Assembly: GCA_903902915.1 (NCBI GenBank)
Contig: CAIUWR010000032.1
Span: 1-64,000, forward strand
Length of the DNA stretch: 64,000 bases
Source: an uncultured Hyphomicrobiales bacterium
GTDB lineage: Bacteria; Pseudomonadota; Alphaproteobacteria; Rhizobiales; Beijerinckiaceae
Direction of reading: 5' to 3'
Shown here: positions 37,922-46,540 of the stretch, in pieces
Position numbering within the stretch: the stretch's first letter is position 1
Layout: the number at the start of each line of letters is the position of its first letter
Translations under genes and position numbers: made by a program
The notes under the pieces: model-generated
What the model saw: only the letters and a program-made list of their open reading frames with translations
Databases searched by the model: none
Told to the model about the DNA's origin: nothing

Positions 37922-39394
37922 ATGAAAGCGACTGCGCAGAGTGGACCCGCTATCGTCTGGTTGCGGGACGACCTGCGGCTCGCTGATCAACCGGCGCTGG
38001 CGGCGGCGGCAGCCAGCGGCTCGCCGATTCTCTGCATCTACGTTTTCGACGAGGAAAGCCCGGGGCTGCGCCCCCTTGGCGGGGCCTCGCGCTGGTGGCT
38101 GCATCACAGCCTCGCCGCTCTGGCCGCCTCGCTGGAGGCGATTGGCGGGCGGCTCGACATTCTCCACGGACGCGCGGGCGAACTGGTTCCGGCGGTGGCG
38201 CGCGCTGCTGGCGCCGCCTGCGCCTTCTGGACGAGGCGTTACGAGGCCGCGACCATCGCCATCGACACCGATGTGAAGGCGCAGCTTGCGGCTGACGGCC
38301 TGCGTGTGGAGAGCTTCAACGGCCAGCTCCTGTTCGAGCCCTGGACCATCCGCACCAAGATGGGCGAATATTATCGGGTCTTCACGCCCTTCTGGCGCAG
38401 CTGCCTCGCCCTGCCCGACCCCGGCCAGCCCACCCCCGCCCCGCGCAAGCTCATGGGCGCGGACTGGCCGGTACATGCGCCCGCCCGCGTCGATCTCGAT
38501 CAGTTGGGCCTGCTGCCGACCAAGCCTGACTGGGCGAGCGGGCTGCGCGCGGCGTGGACGCCCGGCGAAGCTGGGGCCGTGGCGCGGCTGGCGGGTTTCC
38601 TCGACGACGGGATCGCCGTCTACGCCAGCCATCGCGACAGGCCGGACATTCCCGCCACCTCGCGCCTGTCGCCCCATTTGCGGTTTGGCGAAATCAGCGC
38701 GCGGCAGGCGCTGGCTGCGGCGCGGCATGCGGGTGATTCGGGCAAAGCGCCCCCCCGCGATGTGGAGAAATTCGCCGCCGAACTCGGCTGGCGCGAATTT
38801 TCCTACCATCTGCTGTTCCACAACCCCGATCTGGCGCGAAAGAACTTTCAACCGCGCTTCGACGCCTTCCCCTGGCGCACCCCCTCCAGCGAGGAGCTGA
38901 CCGCGTGGCGGATGGGCCGCACCGGCTACCCCATCGTGGACGCTGGCATGCGCGAGTTATGGCGGACCGGAACCATGCACAACCGGGTGCGCATGATCGC
39001 CGCCTCCTTCCTCGTGAAGGATTTCATGGCGGATTGGCGCCTTGGCGAAGACTGGTTCTGGGATACGCTCTGCGACGCCGACCCCGCCAGCAATGCGGCG
39101 AGCTGGCAATGGGTGGCGGGCTCGGGCGCTGACGCGGCCCCCTATTTCCGCGTCTTCAACCCGATCCTGCAAGGTTTGAAGTTCGATCCGTCGGGGGCCT
39201 ATGTGCGCACCCATGTGCCCGAGCTCGCCGCGCTGCCCGACGAATGGATCCACAAGCCCTGGGAGGCGCCGCCGCTCGTGTTGAAGGCGGTCGGCGTCGC
39301 CCTGCCCCGCGACTATCCCCTGCCCATCGTCGATCACGGCAAGGCCCGGGACCGGGCGCTCGCGGCTTTCGGCGAAATGAAGTCGGCCACGTGA
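37922..39394 (+). CDS. phrB: Deoxyribodipyrimidine photolyase (cryptochrome/photolyase family)
   Basis: The 490-residue flavoprotein has the N-terminal antenna domain (IVWLRDDLRLADQPAL) and the FAD domain with SRLSPHLRFGEIS, WREFSYHLLFHNPDL, GRTGYPIVDAGMRELWRTGTMHNRVRM and WQWVAGSGADAAPYFRVFNP. These residues bind FAD and the pyrimidine dimer. It repairs UV lesions using blue light. ATG 37922 is preceded by GAAGGTG and fits the mapped-like promoter. It heads the run phrB - FAD oxidoreductase - DUF1365 - cfa, the singlet-oxygen regulon. Confidence 0.95.
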   Translation: MKATAQSGPAIVWLRDDLRLADQPALAAAAASGSPILCIYVFDEESPGLRPLGGASRWWLHHSLAALAASLEAIGGRLDILHGRAGELVPAVARAAGAACAFWTRRYEAATIAIDTDVKAQLAADGLRVESFNGQLLFEPWTIRTKMGEYYRVFTPFWRSCLALPDPGQPTPAPRKLMGADWPVHAPARVDLDQLGLLPTKPDWASGLRAAWTPGEAGAVARLAGFLDDGIAVYASHRDRPDIPATSRLSPHLRFGEISARQALAAARHAGDSGKAPPRDVEKFAAELGWREFSYHLLFHNPDLARKNFQPRFDAFPWRTPSSEELTAWRMGRTGYPIVDAGMRELWRTGTMHNRVRMIAASFLVKDFMADWRLGEDWFWDTLCDADPASNAASWQWVAGSGADAAPYFRVFNPILQGLKFDPSGAYVRTHVPELAALPDEWIHKPWEAPPLVLKAVGVALPRDYPLPIVDHGKARDRALAAFGEMKSAT

Positions 39395-39509
39395 TCACGA
39401 AACAGTGGGGCGGGCGCCCTCTCGCAAAGCTCAGTCTTGGCGGCTATTCATGGACTTGGGTGGAAAACCGCCCCTGCGATTCCCTCCTTCGTTCCGCCTG
39501 CGAGACCTC

Positions 39510-40814
39510 ATGCGCATAGCCATCATCGGATCGGGCATTTCTGGCATGGGCGCCGCGCTGGCCCTGTCCGAGGCTGGCCATGAGATCACGCTCTTCGAGA
39601 AAGATCTGCGCCCCGGCGGCCATGCGGCCACCGTGGATATCGAGCATTCCGGCCATAAAATCGCGGTCGACACCGGCTTCATCGTCTACAATACGCTGAA
39701 TTATCCCAACTTCACGCCCATGCTGGACTGGTTGGGGGTGGCGACGCAGGCCTCCGAAATGAGCTTCTCGGTGTCGGCCGACCGGGGCCGCTTCGAGTGG
39801 TGCGGGCGCGATAGCGGGGGTGTGCTGCGCTCCATCTTCGCCCAACGCAGCAACCTGCTCTCGCCGGGCTTTCTGCATATGCTGATGGAGGTCGGGCGTT
39901 TCCAGACGCAGGCGCGCGGCGATCTGCGCGAGGCGACCATCGGCGAGGGCAGCCTTGGCGACTACCTGACGCGCCATCGTTTCAGCGCCCGCCTGCGCGA
40001 CGACTATCTCGTGCCCATGGGCGCCGCGATCTGGTCAACCTCGCCCGCCAAGATGCTGGAATTCCCTGCCGCCAGCTTCATCTCCTTCTTCGACAACCAT
40101 TGCCTGCTGCAATGGAAGCGGCCGCAGTGGCGAACCGTGACGGGCGGCAGCCGCTCCTATGTGCTGGCGATCATGCGTCGGCTCGGCGACAGCCTGCGCC
40201 TTGGCGCCTGCGTCACCGAACTGCATCGCGATGCAAGCGGGGTCGAAGTGGTGGACGCGGATGGCCGCCGCGAGCGTTTCGATCACGCGGTCATCGCCGC
40301 TCACGCGCCGGACGCGCTCGCCATGCTGGCGGATGCGGACGCGAACGAAGTGGATGTGCTGGGCGCCTGCTCCTATTCGGCCAATGACGTGGTCCTGCAT
40401 CGCGACCCGCGCCTCATGCCAAAGCGCAAGGACGCCTGGGCCGCGTGGAACTTCCTGCGCGAAGGCGCGGACGACACGCGCAAGGTCGCTGTCACCTATT
40501 GGATGAACGTTTTGCAGGGCATCGACCCGGCCCGTCCGGTGTTCGTGACGCTCAATCCGCCCTTCGAGCCGGATCCGGCGCTCATATTCGCGCGTTTCAG
40601 CTACGATCATCCCCAGTTCGATCTTGCGGCTCTTGAGGCGCGCGACAAACTCGGAGACATTCAGGGGCGCCGCAGGACGTGGTTCTGCGGGGCCTGGACC
40701 GGGCATGGCTTCCACGAAGACGGGCTGGTTTCAGGACTGGGCGTCGCGGCTTCGCTTGGGGCCATGGCGCCTTGGGCGACTTCGGACGAGGCCCTGCGGA
40801 CAGCCGCAGAATGA
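39510..40814 (+). CDS. FAD-dependent amine-oxidase-like oxidoreductase of the cfa cluster
   Basis: The 434-residue protein starts with a dinucleotide-binding fold (MRIAIIGSGISGMGAALALSEAGHEITLFEKD, RPGGHAAT) and ends WFCGAWTGHGFHEDGLVSGLGVAAS, the second FAD contact of the NAD(P)/FAD oxidoreductase family often annotated as a predicted NAD/FAD-binding protein. Homologues regularly neighbour DUF1365 and cfa genes and may act on membrane fatty acids or lipids, but the reaction is not established. It is 115 bases after phrB and 16 before DUF1365. The start was chosen at the beginning of the Rossmann strand. Confidence 0.85.
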   Translation: MRIAIIGSGISGMGAALALSEAGHEITLFEKDLRPGGHAATVDIEHSGHKIAVDTGFIVYNTLNYPNFTPMLDWLGVATQASEMSFSVSADRGRFEWCGRDSGGVLRSIFAQRSNLLSPGFLHMLMEVGRFQTQARGDLREATIGEGSLGDYLTRHRFSARLRDDYLVPMGAAIWSTSPAKMLEFPAASFISFFDNHCLLQWKRPQWRTVTGGSRSYVLAIMRRLGDSLRLGACVTELHRDASGVEVVDADGRRERFDHAVIAAHAPDALAMLADADANEVDVLGACSYSANDVVLHRDPRLMPKRKDAWAAWNFLREGADDTRKVAVTYWMNVLQGIDPARPVFVTLNPPFEPDPALIFARFSYDHPQFDLAALEARDKLGDIQGRRRTWFCGAWTGHGFHEDGLVSGLGVAASLGAMAPWATSDEALRTAAE

Positions 40815-40830
40815 GGACAAGATCAAGCCT

Positions 40831-41619
40831 ATGAACGAACAGCTGTTTCCGCCGCCAGCCGACGCCGCCTCGCTTTATGTGGGCGACGTCATGCATGCGC
40901 GGCTGAAGCCTTTCGGTCATCGCTTCACCTATCGCGTCTTCTCACTGTTGCTGGATCTTGACCGTTTGGCGGAGGCCGGGGGCCGCTCGGCGTTGTTTTC
41001 CGTAGGGCGCTTCAACCTCGTGTCGTTTTCGCCCCAGGATCATGGCCCGCGAGACGGCGGCGACCTTCGCGCTCATGTGGCGGACCTGCTGGCGGCGCAG
41101 GGAATTGCGACGCCCGCGCGCATTCTGTTGCTGGCCTATCCGCGCGTTCTGGGTTTCACCTTCAACCCGCTCGCGGTCTATTACTGCTATGATGCGCAAG
41201 AGCGGCTCACCGCCCTGATCTACGAGGTGCGCAATACATTCGGCGGCATCCATCCCTATGTGCTGCCGGTGAGCGAAGGCGCCCTTGACGCACGCGGGCT
41301 GCGGCAGGAACAGGCCAAGCTCTTCTATGTCTCGCCCTTCCTGCATATGGACCATCGTTACTTCTTCCGCATGCGTCCGCCCGGCGACACAGTGCATATC
41401 CGAATTCTGGAACGTGACGCGCAAGACCCTGTGCTCGCCGCCACCTTTCAGGGGGCGCGCCAGCCACTCACCACAGCCACCCTCGCCCGCGCCTGCCTCG
41501 CCCTGCCCTTCATGACCTTCAAGGTCATGGCCGCCATTCATTGGCAGGCTTTGAAGCTTTGGTTGAAGGGCGCCAAATATATCCCCGACGACGCCAGCGT
41601 CGTTCGCCCGAACCCCTAG
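40831..41619 (+). CDS. DUF1365 domain-containing protein
   Basis: The 262-residue protein matches DUF1365: MHARLKPFGHRFTYRVFSLLLDLDRL, LLAYPRVLGFTFNPLAVYYCYD, VRNTFGGIHPYV and YVSPFLHMDHRYFFRM. Homologues in the Rhodobacter sphaeroides RpoE regulon are needed for making furan fatty acids, to my knowledge together with the neighbouring cfa-like methyltransferase. It starts 16 bases after the FAD oxidoreductase stop and ends 14 bases before cfa. No membrane segment is certain. Confidence 0.9.
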   Translation: MNEQLFPPPADAASLYVGDVMHARLKPFGHRFTYRVFSLLLDLDRLAEAGGRSALFSVGRFNLVSFSPQDHGPRDGGDLRAHVADLLAAQGIATPARILLLAYPRVLGFTFNPLAVYYCYDAQERLTALIYEVRNTFGGIHPYVLPVSEGALDARGLRQEQAKLFYVSPFLHMDHRYFFRMRPPGDTVHIRILERDAQDPVLAATFQGARQPLTTATLARACLALPFMTFKVMAAIHWQALKLWLKGAKYIPDDASVVRPNP

Positions 41620-41633
41620 GATCGCCAGAAGCC

Positions 41634-42872
41634 ATGCCCGACGATAACGCCGCCTATCCGGCTGTGGATCTTGATAGCGCCAACGTTGCGCGCGAATCCG
41701 CGCGCTATCCTTTCGCCGTCCGACAGGCGTTGAAACTGGCGACCCATATCGAGGCTGGTCAGCTTGACGTGCGCATGCCCGATGGCCGCGCCTTCCGCAT
41801 TGTGGGCGACAAGCCGGGGCCGCAGGCCATGATGGTGATCCGGGATCTGAAATTCGCCAGCACGTTGTCGCAAGGCGAGCTTGGAATCGCCGAAGCCTTT
41901 TTGCGCGGACAATGGGACAGCCCCGACCTTACGGCGTTTCTGGAATTGTTCTGCGTCAATCAGCCGTTTCTCGAAAGACTGATGGAGGGCAAACCGCTGA
42001 TCCGCCTCTTCCAGATGGTGCGCCACTGGATGAACCGGAACACGAAGGCCGGATCGCGTCGCAACATCCACGCCCATTATGATCTGGGCAACGCATTCTA
42101 CGGCGCCTGGCTCGACGACTCGATGACCTATTCCTCGGCCCTGTTCGACGAGGGGAAGGATCTGGTCGGCGGGCAGCGGCGCAAATATGCGGCGCTGGCG
42201 CAGGCCTGCGCCATCAGGCCGGACCATCATGTGCTGGAGATCGGCTGCGGCTGGGGCGGTTTCGCCGAATATGCCGCGCGCGAGATCGGCTGCAAGGTCA
42301 CGGGCCTGACGATCAGTCAGGAGCAATATGATTTCGCCTGCAAGCGCATCTTCGAGGCGGGCCTGAACGAGAAGGTCGATCTGAAGTTGCAGGACTATCG
42401 CGACGAGAAGGGCGCCTATGACCGCATCGCCTCCATCGAAATGTTCGAGGCGGTGGGCGAGGAATATTGGCCGACCTATTTCCAGCAACTGCGCGAGCGG
42501 CTGAAGCCGGGCGGCTTTGCGGGCGTTCAGGTCATCACCATCGACGAGCGCCTGTTTCCACGCTATCGGCGCGAGCTGGATTTCATCCGCCGCTATGTCT
42601 TTCCCGGCGGCATGTTGCCCACGGGGACCATCATGCGCGACCTTGGCGCGAAGGTAGGCCTGTCGCTGCATGACGAGCGCAACTTCGGGCTGGATTACGC
42701 CCAGACGCTGGTGCTGTGGCGCGAGCGGTTCCGCGCCGCTTGGCCGACCCTGACGCCGCTCGGCTTCGACGAGCGGTTCCGGCGCCTGTGGGAGTATTAT
42801 CTGGCCTATTGCGAGGCGGGGTTCCGGGCGGGGACCATCGACGTGCGGCAGATGGTCTTCTCGCGGAGCTGA
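41634..42872 (+). CDS. cfa: Cyclopropane-fatty-acyl-phospholipid synthase family methyltransferase
   Basis: The 412-residue protein has an N-terminal lipid-binding domain and a SAM domain with VLEIGCGWGGFAEYAAREIGCKVTGLTISQEQ, IASIEMFEAVGEEYW and FIRRYVFPGGMLPT. It methylates unsaturated acyl chains in membrane phospholipids using SAM. In the RpoE-ChrR regulon such enzymes modify lipids under singlet oxygen. It is the last gene of the phrB run and ends three bases from the convergent SDR stop. Confidence 0.95.
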   Translation: MPDDNAAYPAVDLDSANVARESARYPFAVRQALKLATHIEAGQLDVRMPDGRAFRIVGDKPGPQAMMVIRDLKFASTLSQGELGIAEAFLRGQWDSPDLTAFLELFCVNQPFLERLMEGKPLIRLFQMVRHWMNRNTKAGSRRNIHAHYDLGNAFYGAWLDDSMTYSSALFDEGKDLVGGQRRKYAALAQACAIRPDHHVLEIGCGWGGFAEYAAREIGCKVTGLTISQEQYDFACKRIFEAGLNEKVDLKLQDYRDEKGAYDRIASIEMFEAVGEEYWPTYFQQLRERLKPGGFAGVQVITIDERLFPRYRRELDFIRRYVFPGGMLPTGTIMRDLGAKVGLSLHDERNFGLDYAQTLVLWRERFRAAWPTLTPLGFDERFRRLWEYYLAYCEAGFRAGTIDVRQMVFSRS

Positions 42873-42875
42873 TCT

Positions 42876-43658
42876 TCAGCCCCGCCCCGTGCCCTTGCCG
42901 ACCAGCCGGAAGAACAGGGGATAGGGCAAAAGCCGCAGCGCCTTCAGCAACCAGACCATGCGCCGGGGGAAGGCCACTTCGAAACGGTTGGAGGCCAGCC
43001 CGTCGCAGATGCGCCTTGCCGCGTCGTCGGCCTCGATCACGAAGGGCATGGGGAAATCGTTCTTCGCGGTGAGCGGCGTATGGACAAAGCCGGGACAGAT
43101 CACCTGAACGCCCACGCCCAGCGGCTCCAGCCCAAATCGTAGCGACTCGCACATAGAGATCAGCGCCACCTTTGAAGACCCATAAGCGGCCGCCCTTGGC
43201 AGGCCCACATAGCCCGCCACCGAGGCGACGACGGCCACTTGGCCCCTGCCCCGCGCGATCATGCGCGGCAGCAGCGGCTCCAGCGCGTTCAGCGTGCCGC
43301 CAAGGTTCACGTCATAGGTCTGGCGAAAGGCGTCGCCCGCCCATTGGCCGGAATCATCGGGAAAGAACGTGCCCACATTCAGCATGGCGAGGGCGATGGG
43401 CTGTCCGCCCGCCTCGATCTCCGCCACGACCTGGGCCAGCCCCGCCCGGTCGGTCACGTCGCCGACAAATGGCAGGATGGTCAGCCCCTGCGCGCCCGCC
43501 TCGGCGGCGAGCTTGTCCAGCTCGTCAGCCCGCCGCGCGGTGGCCGCGACCCGCCAACCACGGCGCGCCAACTCGAGGGCGACCGCCCGGCCGATGCCGG
43601 AGCTCGCGCCCGTGATCCATGCCAGACCATCGGACGGCGATGTGCGGGTCGTCTGCAT
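42876..43658 (-). CDS. Short-chain dehydrogenase/reductase
   Basis: The 260-residue SDR has the cofactor motif TGASSGIGRA, NVG in place of NNAG, and the catalytic S-Y-K set (ASVAGYVGLPRAAAYGSSK). A hydrophobic or basic C-terminal tail (FPRRMVWLLKALRLLPYPLFFRLV) may touch the membrane. The substrate is unknown. It lies 27 bases after chrR and is probably driven by the chrR promoter. An SDR also belongs to the Rhodobacter cluster of this regulon. Confidence 0.88.
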   Translation of the reverse strand: MQTTRTSPSDGLAWITGASSGIGRAVALELARRGWRVAATARRADELDKLAAEAGAQGLTILPFVGDVTDRAGLAQVVAEIEAGGQPIALAMLNVGTFFPDDSGQWAGDAFRQTYDVNLGGTLNALEPLLPRMIARGRGQVAVVASVAGYVGLPRAAAYGSSKVALISMCESLRFGLEPLGVGVQVICPGFVHTPLTAKNDFPMPFVIEADDAARRICDGLASNRFEVAFPRRMVWLLKALRLLPYPLFFRLVGKGTGRG

Positions 43659-43685
43659 GGCGGTCTCCCCGGGCTATAGGCCCCG

Positions 43686-44351
43686 TCAGTGCGCCCGGCC
43701 GAAGAAGCGGTCCAGGATACGGCCGACCGGGCCGGTGAGATGCAGCGGCGCGTCCGTCACGGCGAAGCAGATGCAATCCTCCCCCTCGCCCGTTATCGGA
43801 CGATGGTCGAGATCAGCTTCCGCAATCGCGATGTCGCCACGGCCATAGCGGCCCGTGACATCGGAAAAGGCGCCCTGAAGAACAAGCGTCACTTCGGAAC
43901 CCTCGTGGGTATGCGAGGGAATGCGGCGACCGCCGCCAATCCAAAGAAGCGAAGCTTCCCCCCGCTCGCTCTCGCTGATGCGATATTCGCGAACGCCCGG
44001 CAGCTTCTTGCGCCACTTGAGGTCCGAGACGTCGGAGCCGACGAGGCGCAGAAGCGGGGCTGGCAAGATGGAGGATGGCGCGGGCGCAGCCGCAGGGCTG
44101 GCGCTGGCGAAAATCGCCGCAAGCCGAGCGTCGCGGCCGCTGAGCGGACTGGGCGCGGCGCGCGCGACTTCTCCGGCGGCGAGATCCTCAAGCGCCGCAA
44201 CAAACCGGCGGTTTTGCGGATTGAGGAGAAGATGGGAAGCGACGAGGGCGTGGGTCGCCCGGTCGAGAGCGCCGACGCAATAGGAAGCGAGAAGGGCGTC
44301 GAGCGGCTTGATCGTGTCTTGGGGATGCGCAGGCTGGTGCATAGATGACAT
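43686..44351 (-). CDS. chrR: ChrR-family anti-sigma factor with cupin domain (zinc-site cysteines missing)
   Basis: The 221-residue protein aligns with Rhodobacter ChrR. The N-terminal anti-sigma domain (LDALLASYCVGALDRATHALVASHLLLNPQNRRF) precedes a cupin domain with HTHEGSEVTLVLQGAFSD and ADLDHRP, where all metal ligands (His, His, Glu, His) are kept. In known ChrR the anti-sigma zinc site reads HxxxCxxC; here it is HxxxNxxN (His40, Asn44, Asn47). No sigma factor gene lies upstream, where rpoE normally is; instead divergent cysK follows. The start at 44351 has AAGAG upstream. Promoter, neighbours and cupin all indicate a singlet-oxygen or lipid-peroxide sensor. Confidence 0.85.
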   Translation of the reverse strand: MSSMHQPAHPQDTIKPLDALLASYCVGALDRATHALVASHLLLNPQNRRFVAALEDLAAGEVARAAPSPLSGRDARLAAIFASASPAAAPAPSSILPAPLLRLVGSDVSDLKWRKKLPGVREYRISESERGEASLLWIGGGRRIPSHTHEGSEVTLVLQGAFSDVTGRYGRGDIAIAEADLDHRPITGEGEDCICFAVTDAPLHLTGPVGRILDRFFGRAH

Positions 44352-44390
44352 TGAAAGCTCTTGGCGGCTCAGGTGAGACGAAAGCGAACA

Positions 44391-44419
44391 GATTACGGAC
44401 GGCTTTCGACATTGGATCA
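44391..44419 (-). promoter_or_regulatory. ECF11/RpoE-like promoter of chrR
   Basis: On the minus strand TGATCC (44419-44414), an exact 18-base spacer and TAATC (44395-44391) mirror the phrB promoter in box and spacer. The predicted start again lies about 33 bases before the ATG. This implies that chrR-SDR and phrB-cfa share one ECF sigma factor. Confidence 0.65.
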
Positions 44420-44474
44420 CCGACCCTGCGCGATCATGTTCATGCGCCGAAGCCCCCATAAAGACAAGCCGACC

Positions 44475-44503
44475 TTGCGAATTGGACTGCTTCCCCCTAC
44501 TTT
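44475..44503 (+). promoter_or_regulatory. Putative sigma-70 promoter of cysK
   Basis: TTGCGA (44475-44480), a 17-base spacer and TACTTT (44498-44503) resemble housekeeping boxes. The cysK ATG follows 26 bases later. Confidence 0.4.
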
Positions 44504-44529
44504 GACTGTGAAATTGCGAAAGGCGTGTC

Positions 44530-45561
44530 ATGTTTGACCAAAAAGACGTCATCGGGGCCATTGGAAGCACCCCGATGATCAAACTCCGCCGCGCTTCGGA
44601 GGAGACGGGCTGCACGATTCTGGGCAAGGCCGAGTTCATGAATCCCGGCGGCTCCGTGAAAGATCGCGCTGCGCTCGCCATCGTGCGGGACGCTGTGGCG
44701 CGCGGCCAGCTCAAGCCGGGCGGCGTCATCGTCGAGGGTACGGCGGGGAATACGGGCATCGGGCTGGCGCTGGTCGCCAACGCCATGGGCTTTCGCACGG
44801 TCATCGTCATTCCCGACACCCAGTCGCAGGAAAAGAAGGACATGCTGCGGCTGCAGGGCGCCGAGCTGATCGAAGTTCCGGCTGCGCCTTACTCCAACCC
44901 GAACAATTACGTGAAGCTCTCAGGGCGCCTCGCCGAGCGGCTTGCGCGCGAATGTCCTGAAGGGGCCATCTGGGCGAACCAGTTCGACAATGTCGCCAAC
45001 CGTGCGGGCCATCAGGCCACCACGGGACCAGAAATCTGGGACCAGACCGGCGGCAAGATCGACGGCTTCACCTGCGCGGTCGGCACTGGCGGCACGCTGG
45101 CGGGTGTGGGCATGGCGCTCAAGGCGCGCAATCCCGCCATCAAGATCGCGCTGGCGGATCCCATGGGGGCGGCGCTTTACGCCTGGTATTCGCGCGGCGA
45201 ACTTAAGGCCGAGGGGTCCTCGATCACCGAAGGCATCGGCCAGGGCCGCGTCACCGCCAATCTGGTGGATGCGCCCATCGACATGGCCTTCCAGATCTCG
45301 GACGAAGAGGCCCTTCCCATCGTCTTCGATCTGGCGGAACATGAGGGCCTGCTGCTCGGCGGATCGTCGGGCGTCAACGTGGCTGGCGCCATCAGGCTCG
45401 CAAAAGCGCTGGGGCCAGGCCATACGATCGCGACGATCCTGTGCGATTCGGGCGCCCGCTACGCCTCGAAACTCTATAATCCGGCCTTTCTGGCGTCGAA
45501 GAATCTCCCGGCGCCGGGTTGGCTGCTGCGCAAGTCCACGATAAATCCAGATCTCGTATGA
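44530..45561 (+). CDS. cysK: Cysteine synthase A (O-acetylserine sulfhydrylase)
   Basis: The 343-residue PLP enzyme has IGSTPMIKL, the Schiff-base Lys44 in NPGGSVKDRAAL, the substrate loop EGTAGNTGIGLALV and the PLP phosphate loop GTGGTLAGVG. It forms cysteine from O-acetylserine and sulfide. It is somewhat longer than E. coli CysK, with an extended C-terminus. sseA follows 18 bases later, so the two sulfur genes are likely one operon. Confidence 0.94.
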   Translation: MFDQKDVIGAIGSTPMIKLRRASEETGCTILGKAEFMNPGGSVKDRAALAIVRDAVARGQLKPGGVIVEGTAGNTGIGLALVANAMGFRTVIVIPDTQSQEKKDMLRLQGAELIEVPAAPYSNPNNYVKLSGRLAERLARECPEGAIWANQFDNVANRAGHQATTGPEIWDQTGGKIDGFTCAVGTGGTLAGVGMALKARNPAIKIALADPMGAALYAWYSRGELKAEGSSITEGIGQGRVTANLVDAPIDMAFQISDEEALPIVFDLAEHEGLLLGGSSGVNVAGAIRLAKALGPGHTIATILCDSGARYASKLYNPAFLASKNLPAPGWLLRKSTINPDLV

Positions 45562-45579
45562 AAACAAAGGCCTGAAAGA

Positions 45580-46431
45580 ATGATCTCACAGGATGGTTTC
45601 GGCATTCTCGTCTCGACCGACTGGCTCGGCGCCCATTTGGCCGATCCCGACCTCGTGGTGATCGACGCATCCTGGCACATGCCGGCCAGCAATCGGGACG
45701 GGCGGAAGGAGTTTCTGGCCGGGCATATTCCCGGCGCCGCCTTTTTCGATCTGGATGCGGTGAGCGACCACACAAGCCCCCTGCCCCACATGCTCCCCTC
45801 GCCCGAGGATTTCTCCAGCGCCATGGGCGTGCTCGGGGTGAGCAATGACATGCGAGTGGTCGTCTATGACGCGGCGGGGCTTTTTTCCGCGCCGCGCCTG
45901 TGGTGGATGCTGCGCGTCTTCGGTCATGACAAGGTCGCCGTGCTCGATGGCGGTCTGCCGAAATGGACGGCTGAAAGTCGGCCGCTCGAAACAGGCGAGG
46001 TCAATCCGCAAGCGCGGACTTTCGTCCCCGATTTCAACGCCGCCGCAGTGGCGGACGCCGCCCAGGTGCGCCAGGCCCTCGACATGGGGTCCGATCAGGT
46101 GCTGGACGCCCGCTCTGCGGATCGCTTCTTTGGCCGCGCCCCCGAGCCGCGCGCGGGGCTGGCGAGTGGGCATATGCCCGGCGCGCTGAACATGCCCAGC
46201 ACGGAGATGGTCTCAGGCGGGCGGCTGAAAGAGCCAGCGGATTTGGAGGCCGCTCTGTCCGGCATCGGCGTGCGTGGCGACAAGCCAGTGATCACCTCCT
46301 GCGGCTCGGGCGTTTCGGCGGCGATCATCACGCTTGCGCTGGCTCGGCTGGGGTGGCCGGTGGGACGGCTCTATGACGGATCCTGGACCGAATGGGGCGG
46401 GCGGCCCGACCTGCCTGTGGCGACCGACTGA
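45580..46431 (+). CDS. sseA: 3-mercaptopyruvate sulfurtransferase
   Basis: The 283-residue protein has two rhodanese domains. The first is inactive and the second has the loop CGSGVSA with catalytic Cys241, which marks mercaptopyruvate rather than thiosulfate sulfurtransferases. WHMPASNRDGRKEFLAGHIPGA and SGHMPGALNMPS are the CH2-type motifs. It moves sulfur from 3-mercaptopyruvate to thiol or cyanide acceptors. It probably forms one transcript with cysK and is followed by a terminator. Confidence 0.95.
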   Translation: MISQDGFGILVSTDWLGAHLADPDLVVIDASWHMPASNRDGRKEFLAGHIPGAAFFDLDAVSDHTSPLPHMLPSPEDFSSAMGVLGVSNDMRVVVYDAAGLFSAPRLWWMLRVFGHDKVAVLDGGLPKWTAESRPLETGEVNPQARTFVPDFNAAAVADAAQVRQALDMGSDQVLDARSADRFFGRAPEPRAGLASGHMPGALNMPSTEMVSGGRLKEPADLEAALSGIGVRGDKPVITSCGSGVSAAIITLALARLGWPVGRLYDGSWTEWGGRPDLPVATD

Positions 46432-46465
46432 CCTCGCGCCGGACATCAGCTTCCAATTCTCTCGC

Positions 46466-46498
46466 AAGGTCGGGCAACCACAGCCCGGCCTTCTTCGT
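46466..46498 (+). terminator. Intrinsic terminator after sseA
   Basis: AAGGTCGGGC (46466-46475) pairs with GCCCGGCCTT (46483-46492) over 10 bp including one G-U pair, followed by CTTCGTT. The T-tail is weak. Confidence 0.6.
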
Positions 46499-46540
46499 TG
46501 CTGGACTCATGCTGGGGTCTCAAGACACGGAGCAGAAGCG

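Noticed and set aside
44352-44843. Upstream extension of the chrR frame that might have been a fused or missing rpoE
   Set aside because: It contains none of the sigma region 2 or 4 motifs and lies antisense to the 5' part of cysK.
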